Assembly (NCBI RefSeq): GCF_900232995.1
Contig: NZ_OCVX01000003.1
Coordinates: forward strand, 481,286 to 545,285
Length of the DNA: 64,000 nucleotides
Direction: 5' to 3'
From: Mycobacterium simulans
GTDB lineage: Bacteria; Actinomycetota; Actinomycetes; Mycobacteriales; Mycobacteriaceae
How positions within the stretch are numbered: the stretch's first letter is position 1; each line of letters starts with the position of its first letter. A program made the position numbers and the translations under genes. Shown one piece after another: positions 24,198 to 34,188 of this stretch. The notes beneath the pieces were generated by a model. That model was not told where the DNA came from. It saw only the letters and a program-made list of their open reading frames with translations, and made no database searches.

Positions 24198-25033
24198 GAT
24201 TCCGCGATCGCATCCCGCACCCGCCGCAGAACACCCGCAGAGCGGTCTTCGGCGACAACCCGGACGATGATCCAGCCCATCCGCTCGAGCATCTCGTACC
24301 GCCGAATGTCCCTGACGTACTGACCTCGGTCGACCCGATGGTGGTCGCCGTCATATTCGACGGCGACCAGATATTCCTCCCAGCCCAAGTCAAGGTAAGC
24401 GACCGGAACCCCGTCCATATCCAGCACTGGTATCTGGGTCTGCGGCCGTGGCAGGCCAGCATCGATGAGCAACAGCCGTAGATAACTCTCGCGGGGCGAT
24501 TGCGCGCCTGGATCGACGAGCTCCAAAGCAGTCTCCAGTCGCCGCACTCCGCGTGCTCCTGGATGACCCTTCGCTATGTCCAGCACGTCTTCGATTTTGT
24601 AACCCGTTGCACGCGACAAGGAGTCAAGCCGCGCAACCGCCGAGCGAATCGCACCGCGCCGGCCGATATCGAAGGCGGTGCGTTCTGGCGTGGTCACTCT
24701 GCGACCGTCCACCAGCTGCGTTTCGCGGTCGCCAAGTGTGTCGCGCCGGGTCAACACACCGTGTGGCGGGCGAGTGGTGGGATGTATCAGCTCAACCGGG
24801 ACAGTGTCGGGAATCCACTTGGCGCCGTGCAATGCGGCGGCCGCCGCGCCCGCGATGACGCCCTGCCGGCTAGACCAGAGCCAGGCCGCGACGCTGCGCT
24901 GCCCCAATGATGGCTGGACGTCTTTGGATAGGTAGACGTTCGGAAAGACCGCACGGTAGCGCGTCCTCAGTTGATGCCGGCTCAGCGCCCCAGACGCCAG
25001 TGCCTCGCTGCCGATGAACGGTTCCACCTCCAT
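24176..25033 (-). CDS. DUF559 (Vsr-like endonuclease fold) protein with AbiEi-type N terminus
   Basis: The 285-residue protein has an N-terminal region resembling AbiEi-like winged-helix proteins (EALASGALSRHQLRTRYRAVFP near residues 10-30, then VYLSKDV). This is followed by a DNA-recognition-like middle part (VDGRRVTTPERTAFDIGRRG). The C-terminal DUF559 domain, about residues 190-275, is related to very-short-patch-repair endonucleases: PVAYLDLGWEEYLVAVEYDG, DHHRVDRGQYVRDIRRYEML and GWIIVRVVAEDR supply the Asp, Glu and His residues expected in that fold. Mycobacterial genomes carry many such genes of unknown role. The start MEVEPFIGSEAL at 25033 gives the usual length. The 3' end carries part of a repeat element. 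Confidence 0.75.
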   Translation of the reverse strand: MEVEPFIGSEALASGALSRHQLRTRYRAVFPNVYLSKDVQPSLGQRSVAAWLWSSRQGVIAGAAAAALHGAKWIPDTVPVELIHPTTRPPHGVLTRRDTLGDRETQLVDGRRVTTPERTAFDIGRRGAIRSAVARLDSLSRATGYKIEDVLDIAKGHPGARGVRRLETALELVDPGAQSPRESYLRLLLIDAGLPRPQTQIPVLDMDGVPVAYLDLGWEEYLVAVEYDGDHHRVDRGQYVRDIRRYEMLERMGWIIVRVVAEDRSAGVLRRVRDAIAESSVRLRL

Positions 25034-25139
25034 GGCGAGAACAATCGCACGTCAACAGCCGACCGCGAGTCCCTCTATCCACAGGACTGCAACCGACCCG
25101 ACGCCCTCGGTCGGCAACGGCCGAACCAGCTTGGGTTTC

Positions 25140-26282
25140 CTATAGCACGCTCACGCAATCCCGTGCGATCGCTAGCTCTTCGTCGGTCGGAACTACTAAC
25201 ACCTCAATGCGTGAAGCGTCCGACGAAATCCGCCGCGTGTCCCCCGACGAGCCAGCATTAAGGTCCACGTCGAGTTCAATACCGAGCTCAGTCATCCCGG
25301 CCAACGCGTCCCGGCGTACTGCGGCGTCGTGTTCGCCGATTCCGGCGGTGAAGCTCACCACATCGGTATGGCCCAGCACGGCCAGGTAGGCGCCGATGTA
25401 CTTACGCAGCCGGTGAATGAATACGTCATACGCCAATTGTGCCGAGCCATCGCCGGATTCGATCATTGACCGCAGCCGCCGAAAGTCGCGCTCACCAGCC
25501 AGCCCCAACACTCCGGACTCATGGTTGAGCATCGACTCGATATCGTCCACCCCCATCTTCGCCGTGCGCCACAGGTAGCTGAAAACACCCGGATCCACGT
25601 CACCGCTACGGGTGCCCATCACCAGGCCCTCCAGCGGTGTGAGGCCCATCGACGTTTCCACCGGCCGGCCGCCGGCAATCGCCGAAGCCGATGCGCCGTT
25701 ACCTAGATGCAGCACAATCTGATTCAACTCACTAAAAGGCCTGTCCACGAACAAGGCGGCTTGCTCACCGACATACCGATGCGACGTGCCGTGGAACCCG
25801 TAACGCCGGATCTGCCATTGCTCGGCGAGCCCACGGTCAATCGCGTAGGTCGCCGCCGCGGGCGGCAGGTCATGAAAAAAGGCCGTGTCAAACACTGCGA
25901 CATGCGGAACTTCGGGCAACAACTTGCGCGCCACCGAGATGCCTAACAGCGCGGGCGGGTTGTGCAAGGGGGCCAGTGGGGAAAGCTCGCCGAGCTTGCC
26001 GATCACCGTGTCGTCCAGCACCGTCGGCTGGTAAAACTCGTTGCCGCCGTGGACTACCCGATGTCCGACCGCGACCAGCCCGCAGGTCTGCAGGTCGATA
26101 CCGTCGGCGGCCAACATGTCGAACACGCGACGCAATGCCGCGTCGTGGTCGGTGACCGAAGACGATGGCTCTCCGATTTGCTCGACACTGCCGCGTGCCA
26201 GGGACTCGCCGGAGCCGGGCTCGACCAGCTGGAACTTCAGCGACGACGAGCCGGAATTGATCACCAGCACCGTGCTAACCAT
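25140..26282 (-). CDS. ackA: Acetate kinase AckA
   Basis: AckA interconverts acetyl phosphate plus ADP and acetate plus ATP. With Pta it forms the acetate overflow and activation route. The 380-residue protein starts [19 protein letters not shown], the conserved N-terminal phosphate-binding motif. Other family blocks are [44 protein letters not shown] and [14 protein letters not shown]. The ATG at 26282 (or 26288, six bases upstream) overlaps the last codons of pta. A longer upstream frame would run inside pta and is rejected. The gene is co-translated with pta and fgd1. Confidence 0.95.
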   Translation of the reverse strand: MVSTVLVINSGSSSLKFQLVEPGSGESLARGSVEQIGEPSSSVTDHDAALRRVFDMLAADGIDLQTCGLVAVGHRVVHGGNEFYQPTVLDDTVIGKLGELSPLAPLHNPPALLGISVARKLLPEVPHVAVFDTAFFHDLPPAAATYAIDRGLAEQWQIRRYGFHGTSHRYVGEQAALFVDRPFSELNQIVLHLGNGASASAIAGGRPVETSMGLTPLEGLVMGTRSGDVDPGVFSYLWRTAKMGVDDIESMLNHESGVLGLAGERDFRRLRSMIESGDGSAQLAYDVFIHRLRKYIGAYLAVLGHTDVVSFTAGIGEHDAAVRRDALAGMTELGIELDVDLNAGSSGDTRRISSDASRIEVLVVPTDEELAIARDCVSVL

Positions 26283-28356
26283 GGACATCCTGCGCCTGAA
26301 TCGCAGTGATGGCAACGGTGTTGACGATGTCTTCGACCAGCGCTCCCCGGGATAGGTCATTGACCGGCTTGCGTAGACCTTGCAGCACCGGGCCGATCGC
26401 GATCGCCCCGGCGGAACGCTGCACCGCCTTGTAGGTGTTGTTGCCGGTGTTGAGGTCGGGGAAAATCAGCACCGTCGCGCGCCCCGCCACCGGCGAATCA
26501 CGCAACTTGGTGGCGGCGACGGAGGGCTCTACCGCGGCGTCGTACTGAATGGGCCCCTCGACCAACAGTTCCGGATCCCTGCCGCGTACCAACTCCGTTG
26601 CCGCCCTGACCTTGTCGACGTCAGCTCCCTTGCCGGAATCGCCGGTCGAGTAGGACAACATGGCCACCCGCGGTTCGATGCCGAACCGTGCGGCGGTGCG
26701 GGCGGAGCAGATGGCGATGTCGGCCAGCTGCTCGGGCGTCGGGTTGGGGACGATCGCGCAGTCTCCGTAGGCGAGCACCCGATCCGACAGACACATCAGG
26801 AAAATGCTGGACACCGTGGAGACGTCCGGAACGGTTCTGATGATCTCCAGCGCCGGACGCACGGTGTGCGCCGTGGTGTGCGCCGCGCCGGAAACCATAC
26901 CGTCGACCATGCTGTTGTACACCAGCATGGTGCCGAAATAGGTGGCGTCGTTCATGATTTCGCGAGCTTGCTCTACGGTGATTCCCTTTGTCTTGCGCAA
27001 TTCCGCGTACTGGTGGGCGAACTCGTCATGCAATTCGCTGGTGCGCGGATCGATCACTTTCGTCTCGTCCAGATTGACGCCGAGTTCTGCTGCCCGCAAC
27101 CGGACTTGGGCTTCGTCACCAAGAATGGTCAGGTCGGCGACGCCACGCTGCAGGAGGCGCCCGGCGGATTTGAGGATGCGGTCGTCGTCCCCCTCGGGAA
27201 GAACGATGTGCTTGCGGTCCGAACGCGCTTGTTCCTGGAGCCGACGCGTGAACATCTGCGGGGTGGTGATGGCCGGGATCGGAATGGCCAGCTGCGCCAA
27301 CAGGTCTGCGATGTCGACGTGGCGATCCATTAGTTCCAACGCGGTGTCGATCTTGCGCTGGGACGCCGCCGTGACCCGGCCGCGCGCCGCGGCGGCCGCG
27401 CTGGCGGTGTCGTAGGTTCCCAGCGTGGTGCCGATGATCGGCAACCTCAGCCGCAGCCCCGACACCAGAGCCGCGATCGACGGGTGCAGCTCAAACCCGC
27501 CGTTGAGGACGATGCAGGACAGCGACGGAAACCCTTCGGCCGCATGGGCGCTGGCGACGGCAAGCACCACGTCCGAACGATCGCCGGGGGTGATGACCGC
27601 CATGCCGTCGCGCAACCGCTCCAGCACGTGGTCAGCGGTCATCCCGGCTACCATCACGCCCATTACCTCGCGCTGGGCCAGCTGTGCGTCACCGCGGATC
27701 GGCGTCCCATTCACGGCCGCGGTTAGTTCGGCCACCGTGGGCGCGGCGAGCAGCGGCTCCTCGGGCAGCACATAGCTGCGCGGGACAGGTGGCGGAAGCG
27801 CCGCCAACCCGTCGCGCATGGCGTCCAGCTCGCCGGGAGCGCATCGGTTGGCCACCACCGCTGCGGTGTGCGCACGCTGGGCGGACAGCTCGGCCAAACA
27901 GACCGCGACCACACTGGCGACCTCACCGGGTGTGCGGCCCTTCGCTCGCACCGTCAACAACACTGGCGCACCGAGGTTGACGGCTATCCTGGCGTTCACC
28001 GAGAGCTCTGTGGGGCTGGTGACGTCCGTGTAGTCGCTGCCGACGATCACCACCGCATCGCACTTATCGGCCATCGCGTGATATGAGTCAACGACGCTGG
28101 TTATCGCGGCGTCGCTGTCATCGTGCAGCTGCTGATAGGTCACACCGACGCACTGCTCATAGGACAGACCCGCGGTGGTGTGCTCCAGGAGCAGTTCGAG
28201 GATGTAGTCGCGGTCCTCGCCGAACCGCGTAATCGGCCGGAACACACCTACTTTGGCCACCATGGCGGTCAAGCGATGCAAAAGCCCCAGCGCGATCGTC
28301 GACTTGCCGGTCTCCGATTCGGGCGCGGCTATGTAGATCGCCGAGGTGTCAGCCAA
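26275..28356 (-). CDS. pta: Phosphate acetyltransferase Pta
   Basis: Pta converts acetyl-CoA and phosphate to acetyl phosphate. The 693-residue protein is the long bacterial form. An N-terminal P-loop domain resembling dethiobiotin synthetase ([20 protein letters not shown], about residues 5-24) is followed by a DRTGG domain in the middle. The catalytic PTA_PTB domain occupies the C-terminal 330 residues ([51 protein letters not shown]). The TTG at 28356 is proposed as the start because it overlaps the fgd1 stop by 8 bp and gives [14 protein letters not shown], matching the H37Rv N terminus from memory. A more upstream start would lie within fgd1. Confidence 0.94.
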   Translation of the reverse strand: MADTSAIYIAAPESETGKSTIALGLLHRLTAMVAKVGVFRPITRFGEDRDYILELLLEHTTAGLSYEQCVGVTYQQLHDDSDAAITSVVDSYHAMADKCDAVVIVGSDYTDVTSPTELSVNARIAVNLGAPVLLTVRAKGRTPGEVASVVAVCLAELSAQRAHTAAVVANRCAPGELDAMRDGLAALPPPVPRSYVLPEEPLLAAPTVAELTAAVNGTPIRGDAQLAQREVMGVMVAGMTADHVLERLRDGMAVITPGDRSDVVLAVASAHAAEGFPSLSCIVLNGGFELHPSIAALVSGLRLRLPIIGTTLGTYDTASAAAAARGRVTAASQRKIDTALELMDRHVDIADLLAQLAIPIPAITTPQMFTRRLQEQARSDRKHIVLPEGDDDRILKSAGRLLQRGVADLTILGDEAQVRLRAAELGVNLDETKVIDPRTSELHDEFAHQYAELRKTKGITVEQAREIMNDATYFGTMLVYNSMVDGMVSGAAHTTAHTVRPALEIIRTVPDVSTVSSIFLMCLSDRVLAYGDCAIVPNPTPEQLADIAICSARTAARFGIEPRVAMLSYSTGDSGKGADVDKVRAATELVRGRDPELLVEGPIQYDAAVEPSVAATKLRDSPVAGRATVLIFPDLNTGNNTYKAVQRSAGAIAIGPVLQGLRKPVNDLSRGALVEDIVNTVAITAIQAQDVHG

Positions 28357-29359
28357 GTCGCCGCAACCTAGGCGCCAGGTCCGTTTGGAAGAGCTGCAGG
28401 AACCGGCGCTGGTCATGCCCGGGCGCGTGGAACACCAAGTGGTTAAGACCCCACGTCACATACTGGCCGACCTTTTCCACCGCCTCGTCGGGGTCCGACG
28501 CCACGATCCAGCGCTTGGCGATCTGCTCAATGGGCAGGGCGTCGGCGGCCTTCTCCATCTCGATCGGGTCGTCGATGCTGTGCTTCTGTTCGGCGGTCAG
28601 CGACAGCGGCGCCCAGAACCGGGTGTTGTTCAGGGCACGCTCGGGGTCGGTGTCGTAGGAGATTTTGATTTCGATCATCTTGTCGATGTCATCGACATTG
28701 CGATCGGCGGCAGCCGCGCCCTCCCGGACCGCGGGCATCAGCTTTTCGGCATACAGCTCCTCGCCCTTGCCGGACGTGCAGATGAAGCCGTCGCCGGCAC
28801 GGCCGGCGTACTTGGCCACCGCGGGACCGCCGGCGGCGATATAGACGGGCACTCCGCCCTCCGGGACGTCGTAGATGGAGGCGCCCTTGAGCCGGTAGTA
28901 GTCGCCGTCGAAATCAACACGGCCGCGGTTCCATAATTCCCGCATCAGCCGCACGGATTCGCGCAGCCGGGCGAACCGCTCCTTGAACTCCGGCCAGGCG
29001 CCCTCATATCCGGTGGCGATCTCGTTCAGCGCCTCACCGGTGCCCACGCCGAGGAACACGCGATTCGGATACAGGCAGCCCATCGTGGCGAAAGCCTGTG
29101 CGATGACGGCGGGGTTGTAGCGGAAGGTTGGGGTAAGCACCGAGGTCCCCAGCAGTAATCGCTTGGTGCGCTCTCCGACGGCGGTCATCCAGGACAACGA
29201 AAACGGAGCGTGCCCGCCTTTGTGCCGCCACGGTTGGAAATGGTCACTGACGGTGGCGCTGTACATGCCATGTTCCTCGGCGGCGACGGCCAGTTCGACG
29301 AGCTCACGCGGTGCAAATTGTTCAGCGGATGCTTTGTACCCGAGTTTCAGTTCAGCCAC
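28349..29359 (-). CDS. fgd1: F420-dependent glucose-6-phosphate dehydrogenase Fgd1
   Basis: Fgd1 oxidises glucose-6-phosphate to 6-phosphogluconolactone while reducing coenzyme F420, the main source of F420H2 in mycobacteria; F420H2 is used by nitroreductases that activate pretomanid and delamanid. The 336-residue luciferase-like TIM-barrel protein starts [20 protein letters not shown]. It shows [52 protein letters not shown] and [11 protein letters not shown], all typical of the family. It is first in an overlapping fgd1-pta-ackA unit and diverges from a metallo-beta-lactamase-fold gene across 64 bp. Confidence 0.96.
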   Translation of the reverse strand: MAELKLGYKASAEQFAPRELVELAVAAEEHGMYSATVSDHFQPWRHKGGHAPFSLSWMTAVGERTKRLLLGTSVLTPTFRYNPAVIAQAFATMGCLYPNRVFLGVGTGEALNEIATGYEGAWPEFKERFARLRESVRLMRELWNRGRVDFDGDYYRLKGASIYDVPEGGVPVYIAAGGPAVAKYAGRAGDGFICTSGKGEELYAEKLMPAVREGAAAADRNVDDIDKMIEIKISYDTDPERALNNTRFWAPLSLTAEQKHSIDDPIEMEKAADALPIEQIAKRWIVASDPDEAVEKVGQYVTWGLNHLVFHAPGHDQRRFLQLFQTDLAPRLRRLG

Positions 29360-29423
29360 CAGTTATTTCTACTCCTGCGCTGATGTTCGCGACCCGCCGC
29401 GCCTGGCTTCTAGACTCGCGGGC

Positions 29424-30167
29424 ATGGCGGAGCTTGTTCAGGTCACCGACAAGGTTCACCTCGCCCAGGGCCATGCCGTCAACTGGGTGCTGGTCACCGA
29501 CGAAAGCGGTGTCATGCTGATCGACGCCGGCTATCCCGGCGACCGCGCAGAGGTGCTGGCGTCGCTGCGACAGCTGGGCCATCAGCCGGCAGATGTGCGC
29601 GCCATCCTGCTCACCCACGCCCATATCGACCATCTTGGCTCGGCAATCTGGTTTGCCAGCGAGCACGGCACGCCCGTGTACTGCCACGCCGAGGAGGTCG
29701 GTCACGCCAAGCGGGAGTACCTCGAGCAGGCGTCGATTCTCGATGTCGCACTGCGTATTTGGCGGCCCCGGTGGGCGGTCTGGGGAGCTCACGTAGTCCG
29801 CAGCGGCGGCCTGATCCGCGACGGCATCCCGACCGCCCAGCCGCTGACCAACGAGACGGCCGCGGGGTTGCCCGGCCACCCGATGCCCGTGTTCACCCCG
29901 GGGCATACCGGCGGTCATTGCTCGTATCTCGTCGATGGCGTGCTAGCCAGCGGCGACGCGCTGATCACCGGCCATCCCCTGTTGCGGCATCGGGGCCCGC
30001 AGCTGCTACCCGAGGTGTTCAGCCACAGCCAGCAGAACTGCATCCGCAGCCTGTCAGCACTGGCCCTGTTGGAAACCGAGATCCTGGCACCCGGCCACGG
30101 CGACCTATGGCGCGGCCGGATCCGTGAAGCCACGGAAGCAGCTGCCTCACTCGCAATCGGCCGATGA
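29424..30167 (+). CDS. Metallo-beta-lactamase-fold hydrolase
   Basis: The 247-residue protein starts at ATG 29424 (MAELVQVTDKVHLAQGHAVN). It has the MBL metal-binding motif LTHAHIDHLGSAIWF (HxHxDH) near residues 60-75, a second-site His in TPGHTGGHCSYLVDG, Asp in LASGDALITG and the last His in LAPGHGDLWRG. These are all the ligands of a two-metal hydrolase. There is no signal peptide. It corresponds to Rv0406c. The physiological substrate is unknown; detoxifying glyoxalase-II-like or lactonase activity is possible. An AHSA1-type remnant follows with an ATGA overlap. Confidence 0.85.
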   Translation: MAELVQVTDKVHLAQGHAVNWVLVTDESGVMLIDAGYPGDRAEVLASLRQLGHQPADVRAILLTHAHIDHLGSAIWFASEHGTPVYCHAEEVGHAKREYLEQASILDVALRIWRPRWAVWGAHVVRSGGLIRDGIPTAQPLTNETAAGLPGHPMPVFTPGHTGGHCSYLVDGVLASGDALITGHPLLRHRGPQLLPEVFSHSQQNCIRSLSALALLETEILAPGHGDLWRGRIREATEAAASLAIGR

Positions 30168-30461
30168 CGCAAACGCGTACCGTCCGCCACATCCGCGCGC
30201 CTCGTGCCGCGGTGTACCGGGCGCTCGTCTCCCCCGACGCAGTGGCCGCCTGGCGTGCCCCGAATGGGATGACCGCGGTGGTGCACACATTCGACGCACG
30301 CGTCGGAGGCCGATTTCGGGTTTCCCTCGTATACGACTCACAGACCGGGCAGGGCCATTTTGTCGCACTTACCATCGGGAGTTTCGGTCGAGGACAACAA
30401 TATTGGCACCCGGATGCCTCTCGATAAGCTGGCCGCACTGGTTGAGTCGTGGGAGTGCTAA
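30164..30461 (+). pseudogene. AHSA1/SRPBCC-domain gene with internal deletion and frameshift
   Basis: ATG 30164 overlaps the previous stop as ATGA and opens TRTVRHIRAPRAAVYRALVS, then WRAPNGMTAVVHTFDARVGG and FRVSLVYD, the N-terminal half of an activator of Hsp90 ATPase-like (SRPBCC) domain. After TGQGHFVALTIG the frame ends early (87 residues, stop at 30425-30427). The family C terminus DNNIGTRMPLDKLAALVESW appears in another frame and ends at TAA 30459-30461. So the middle of the gene has been deleted and the frame lost. The original would have been about 150 residues. No function should be expected. Confidence 0.75.
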
Positions 30462-30653
30462 TAGGTTGACCGCGGGGTTGCCGAGCCACGATGCGGGGCT
30501 CGCCGTGCCGAGGTGTCAGCCGGCTCGTCACCACCGGCACCCACCCACCGGGTGTAATCGCGCTCCGGACACCCGAGGACATCGCTACGACCGCGTGACC
30601 GACAAGGCGGTGAACACAGCTGCGAGCACCCAGGGTAGGTGGGCCCGTTCGTG
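30462..30653. other. 192-bp spacer at the boundary of the flavoprotein cluster
   Basis: No coding frame or repeat is convincing here. The region lies between a broken SRPBCC gene and the 3' end of the flavin-monooxygenase operon. It marks one edge of the segment whose content differs from what I recall in H37Rv. Confidence 0.45.
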
Positions 30654-31976
30654 CTAGTGGCACGCGCCCAGGTGCTCGCGCAGCGTCTCGCCGGTGTACT
30701 CGGTGCGGAACGCTCCGCGTTCCTGCAGTAACGGGACCACCCGGTCGACGAATTCGTCGAGCCCGTGTGGGGTCAGGTGCGGTACCAAGATGAACCCGTC
30801 GCAGGCGTCGGCTTGGATGTAGCGATCGATCTCATCGGCGATATGCATTGGCGTGCCGACGAATTGCTGCCGGCTGGTGACGGCGATAACCAGTTCGCGG
30901 ATCGACAGGTTCTCCGATTCCGCACGTTCGCGATATTTGCGGGCTAGCGCGATCGGGTCGCCGTGGCGGACACGGCCCTGGGTGATACTGCTGTCAACGA
31001 TCGGATCGAAATCGGGTAGCGGACCACCAGGGTCATAGCTTGACAGGTCGCGGCCCCATACCTGCTCGAGCATCGCGATCGCAGTCGCACCGCTGACCTG
31101 TTGATAACGGATGTGGCGTGCCTTGTCCTGGGCCTCGTCCTCGGAGTCACCGAGGACGAACGTCGCTGCCGGAAACACCTTGAGCTCGTCGCGGTCTCGA
31201 CCGGCGGCGGCGGCGCGGCTCTTCACGTCGGCGTAGTAGCGCTGGCCGTCCTCCAGGGAACCGTGCAGCGTGAACAACGCGTCGGCGTGCCGCGCACCGA
31301 AGGAACGGCCCTCGTCGGAGTCGCCGGCCTGCAGCAACACCGGCTGGCCCTGCGGCCCCGCAGGCAAGGTCGCGAAGCCCCGCACATCGAATTGAGAACC
31401 CGAGAATTCGACGCTCCGGATTCGCTCCGGATCGACATATACCCCGGCCGCTACGTCCGCCACCACGGCGTCCGGTGCCCAACTGCCCCAGAACTCGCGG
31501 GCCACCCTGAGAAATTCCTCGGCCCGCACATAGCGATCGGCATGGGCCAGAAACCCACCGCGCCGAAAGTTTGCACCGGTGAATGCGTCGGAAGAAGTGA
31601 CGATGTTCCAGCCGGCGCGGCCGCCGGACAGATGGTCGAGTGTCGCGAATTGCCGTGCCACTTCGAATGGTTCGTTGAAGGTGGTGTTGATGGTTCCGGT
31701 CAGACCGATCCGGTCGGTGACCCCGGCCAGCCCCGCCAGCACGGTGAACGTGTCGGGCCGGCCCACCACATCGAGATCGTAGATCTGACCGCGGTGCTCG
31801 CGCAGCCGCAGCCCTTCGGCCAAGAAGAAGAAGTCGAACAAGCCCCGTTCGGCGGTACGCGCCAGGTGTACGAACGACTCGAACTCGATCTGGCTGCCCG
31901 CAGTCGGGTCGGTCCACACGGTGGTGTTGTTAACGCCCGGAAAGTGAGCAGCCAGGTGAATTGGCTTGCGGCTCAT
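30654..31976 (-). CDS. NtaA/SnaA/DszA-type FMN-dependent monooxygenase
   Basis: The 440-residue protein belongs to the NtaA/SnaA/DszA branch of luciferase-like monooxygenases, which use FMNH2 from a partner reductase to oxidise nitrilotriacetate, dibenzothiophene sulfone or related compounds. Family blocks are LAAHFPGVNNTTVWTDP, FVHLARTAERGLFDFFFLAE, RIGLTGTINTTFNEPFEVAR, FATLDHLSGGRAGWNIVTS, FDVRGFATLPAGPQGQPVLL and QAGDSDEGRSFGARHADALF. It is the last of five minus-strand genes, with a 4-bp overlap to the preceding one. No reductase gene lies nearby, so a shared cellular reductase is implied. The substrate is unknown, with an organosulfur or chelator compound plausible. Confidence 0.85.
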   Translation of the reverse strand: MSRKPIHLAAHFPGVNNTTVWTDPTAGSQIEFESFVHLARTAERGLFDFFFLAEGLRLREHRGQIYDLDVVGRPDTFTVLAGLAGVTDRIGLTGTINTTFNEPFEVARQFATLDHLSGGRAGWNIVTSSDAFTGANFRRGGFLAHADRYVRAEEFLRVAREFWGSWAPDAVVADVAAGVYVDPERIRSVEFSGSQFDVRGFATLPAGPQGQPVLLQAGDSDEGRSFGARHADALFTLHGSLEDGQRYYADVKSRAAAAGRDRDELKVFPAATFVLGDSEDEAQDKARHIRYQQVSGATAIAMLEQVWGRDLSSYDPGGPLPDFDPIVDSSITQGRVRHGDPIALARKYRERAESENLSIRELVIAVTSRQQFVGTPMHIADEIDRYIQADACDGFILVPHLTPHGLDEFVDRVVPLLQERGAFRTEYTGETLREHLGACH

Positions 31977-33103
31977 GCGCTTATCCCCCAGCGCTTGGCG
32001 ATCAACTCGTGTGACCGCAGCCGGTCCTGTTGCCGATGGGTCACCGAAGTGATGACAATCTCATCGGCGCCTGCCGCACGCTGCAGCGCCTGTAACCGTT
32101 CGGCGACTTCGTCGGGGTTTCCGACGAATTGCGTTGCGGTCCGGTCTTTTACGACGGCTTGCTGCTCGTCGGTCAGTGGCTCGCAATCGTTCGGATCGGG
32201 GTAAGGTACAGCGCCGCCGCCGGCCCGGATGGAATACACCCAGTGGCCGTAGCTGGACGCCAGGCGCCGGGCGGTTTCGGTGTCGTCGGCCACCACGATG
32301 TCGGCCGACACCACGACGTAGGGCCGCTGTAGCGCCGCCGAAGGGACGAAGGCGTCGCGGTAGGCGTCGATGGCTTCCAGCGCGGTGGCCGGAGTGATGT
32401 GGTAGCTGGCGACGAACGGCAACCCCATTGTTCCGGCCACCTGCGCGCTGGGCCCTTTGCTACTGCCGAAGATCCAAGGCGTCAGGTTGGCGCCTTCGCC
32501 GGGCACGGCGTGCACGTCGAAGCCGTCGACCTGATAGGTGCCGGCCAGCATGGCGACGATGTCGCCGACCTGTTCCGCGAATTCGGGCGCCACCGCCTCC
32601 GGCTGCTGCAGGATCGCCATGGTGGCCTGTACCCGGCCGCTGCGCAGCAGGCTACGTAGGTCGAAGGGTGGCGGGATCACGACGCCGTCGACCTCGCGCC
32701 ATTCCCGCGGTGGCTTCGGTTCCCGGGGCTTTCGCCGCTTCGACGAGCCCGCTTTCTTCTTCGTGAGACGGCGCTGCCCGGACCGGCCCAGGCCAAGATC
32801 GATGCGGCCGGGATAGAAGGCGTCGAGCATGCCGAAACTCTCCACCGCAGCGGCGGCGGTGGTGTGACTCAGCTGGACGGCGGCCGAGCCGACGCGAATC
32901 GTGTTGGTGGCGGCGGCGATTTGGCCGATCAGCACGGCCGGTGCGGCACTGGCGACGGCGACAAAGTGATGTTCGGCAATCCAGAACCGGCGATAGCCCC
33001 ACCGCTCCGCGTGCTGGGCCAATTCGATGGTGTTGCGTAGCGCTGTCGCGGCGTCGCTGCCGGCGCTGATCGGAGCCAGGTCCAGGATCGACAGCGGGAT
33101 CAC
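31973..33103 (-). CDS. Luciferase-like monooxygenase (MsnO8-type) with Lys/Arg-rich insert
   Basis: GTG 33103 (MIPLSILDLAPISAGSDAAT) overlaps the stop of the upstream monooxygenase gene as GTGA and gives 376 residues. A much longer upstream frame is antisense-free but overlaps that gene and is rejected. The MsnO8-type luciferase-like signature is clear: AQHAERWGYRRFWIAEHHFV, APAVLIGQIAAATNTIRVGS, LSHTTAAAAVESFGMLDAFY and PGRIDLGLGRS. Directly after it, near residues 114-132, comes an unusual basic stretch, LTKKKAGSSKRRKPREPKPP, where many homologues have a shorter loop. WIFGSSKGPSAQVAGTMGLP and a C-terminal TSVTHRQQDRLRSHEL complete the fold. The substrate is unknown. Confidence 0.83.
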   Translation of the reverse strand: MIPLSILDLAPISAGSDAATALRNTIELAQHAERWGYRRFWIAEHHFVAVASAAPAVLIGQIAAATNTIRVGSAAVQLSHTTAAAAVESFGMLDAFYPGRIDLGLGRSGQRRLTKKKAGSSKRRKPREPKPPREWREVDGVVIPPPFDLRSLLRSGRVQATMAILQQPEAVAPEFAEQVGDIVAMLAGTYQVDGFDVHAVPGEGANLTPWIFGSSKGPSAQVAGTMGLPFVASYHITPATALEAIDAYRDAFVPSAALQRPYVVVSADIVVADDTETARRLASSYGHWVYSIRAGGGAVPYPDPNDCEPLTDEQQAVVKDRTATQFVGNPDEVAERLQALQRAAGADEIVITSVTHRQQDRLRSHELIAKRWGISA

Positions 33104-34188
33104 TGGGTCACCGCCGTGTACCGGTTGGCCGCTACCGGCAGCCCAAGCCGCTCGCGCAGCGTTTCGTCCTCGCGGTAGCGGGTGCGAAAATGCCCGGCCC
33201 CCTGCAACAATGGCACCACCTCCTCGACAATCACCGCAAGATCGGCGGCGTTTACGGCCGGCCGCAACCGCGCGCCGTCGACGCCAAGCCGTTGCCACTC
33301 CAGTAGCAGGTCTACCAACTCCGTTGGGGTGCCGGCCCATACCAGCGCGTCGGATCGGTAATCGCTCTGGCCCTGGAACGAAACCACCACATCCGCAAAC
33401 ACTTTCAACTGACCATCGGCCAGCTCGTCGAGGATGCCACGCACCGAGGCAGTATCGCTGGGCGTAATGAAGACCAGATCGGCGCTGGCCGCCGCGAACT
33501 CATACGCCGGGCCGGCGTGCGCCAACGCGGCAACCACCGGCTGCCCCTGAGGTGGGCGCGGGGTGATCGACGGTCCCTTGACCGAGAAATGCTTTCCCTT
33601 GAAATCGATGTAATGCAGTTTTTCCCTGTCGATGTAGCGCCCGGTGGCTACATCGCGGATTACCGCGTCGTCCTCCCAGCTGTCCCATAACCTGCGCACC
33701 ACCTCGACGTAATCGGCCGCTTCGCTGAACAACTCGTCAGGGTTCACCGACCCGCGACCAAACAGAGCGGCCTCGTGCGCCGTCACACTAACCCGTGGCT
33801 GCCAGCCCGCCCGGCCATGAGACACATAGTCAAGGGTGGCAACGGATTTCGAGACATGAAAAGGCTCAGTGTGGGTGACCGTCGCTACCGGAATCAGCCC
33901 GATATGCCGGGCCACCGGGGCGATGCGGGCCGCGACCAACGCGGCGTCGCCGCGACCGGCCAGACGCTCGGGGTGGATGCGCTCGCCCCGTCCGATTTGC
34001 GGCATCAATGTGTCGTCGATGGTGAGAAAGTCGAGCAGCCCGCGTTCGGCGGTGGCCGCCAAATCGGCCCAGTAGCGGCCGCTGAGCACCGACGGGGTGT
34101 CCGGGTTGGACGCCAGTGTGGCCCGCCACGCCTGCGGATGCCAGCCGTATCCGTCAAGCGCGACCGCCAGATGCAGCTGACCGGTCAT
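33100..34188 (-). CDS. NtaA-family FMN-dependent monooxygenase
   Basis: The 362-residue protein (MTGQLHLAVALDGYGWHPQA) is a shorter NtaA-type luciferase-like monooxygenase. It has DLAATAERGLLDFLTIDDTL, HIGLIPVATVTHTEPFHVSK, VATLDYVSHGRAGWQPRVS, DYVEVVRRLWDSWEDDAVI and FSVKGPSITPRPPQGQPVV. It lies between the GNAT gene, with a 4-bp overlap at its start, and the MsnO8-type gene, with a 4-bp overlap at its end. The chain of overlaps argues that the three monooxygenases act together, perhaps in taking apart a sulfur- or nitrogen-containing nutrient (inference). Confidence 0.85.
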   Translation of the reverse strand: MTGQLHLAVALDGYGWHPQAWRATLASNPDTPSVLSGRYWADLAATAERGLLDFLTIDDTLMPQIGRGERIHPERLAGRGDAALVAARIAPVARHIGLIPVATVTHTEPFHVSKSVATLDYVSHGRAGWQPRVSVTAHEAALFGRGSVNPDELFSEAADYVEVVRRLWDSWEDDAVIRDVATGRYIDREKLHYIDFKGKHFSVKGPSITPRPPQGQPVVAALAHAGPAYEFAAASADLVFITPSDTASVRGILDELADGQLKVFADVVVSFQGQSDYRSDALVWAGTPTELVDLLLEWQRLGVDGARLRPAVNAADLAVIVEEVVPLLQGAGHFRTRYREDETLRERLGLPVAANRYTAVTQ

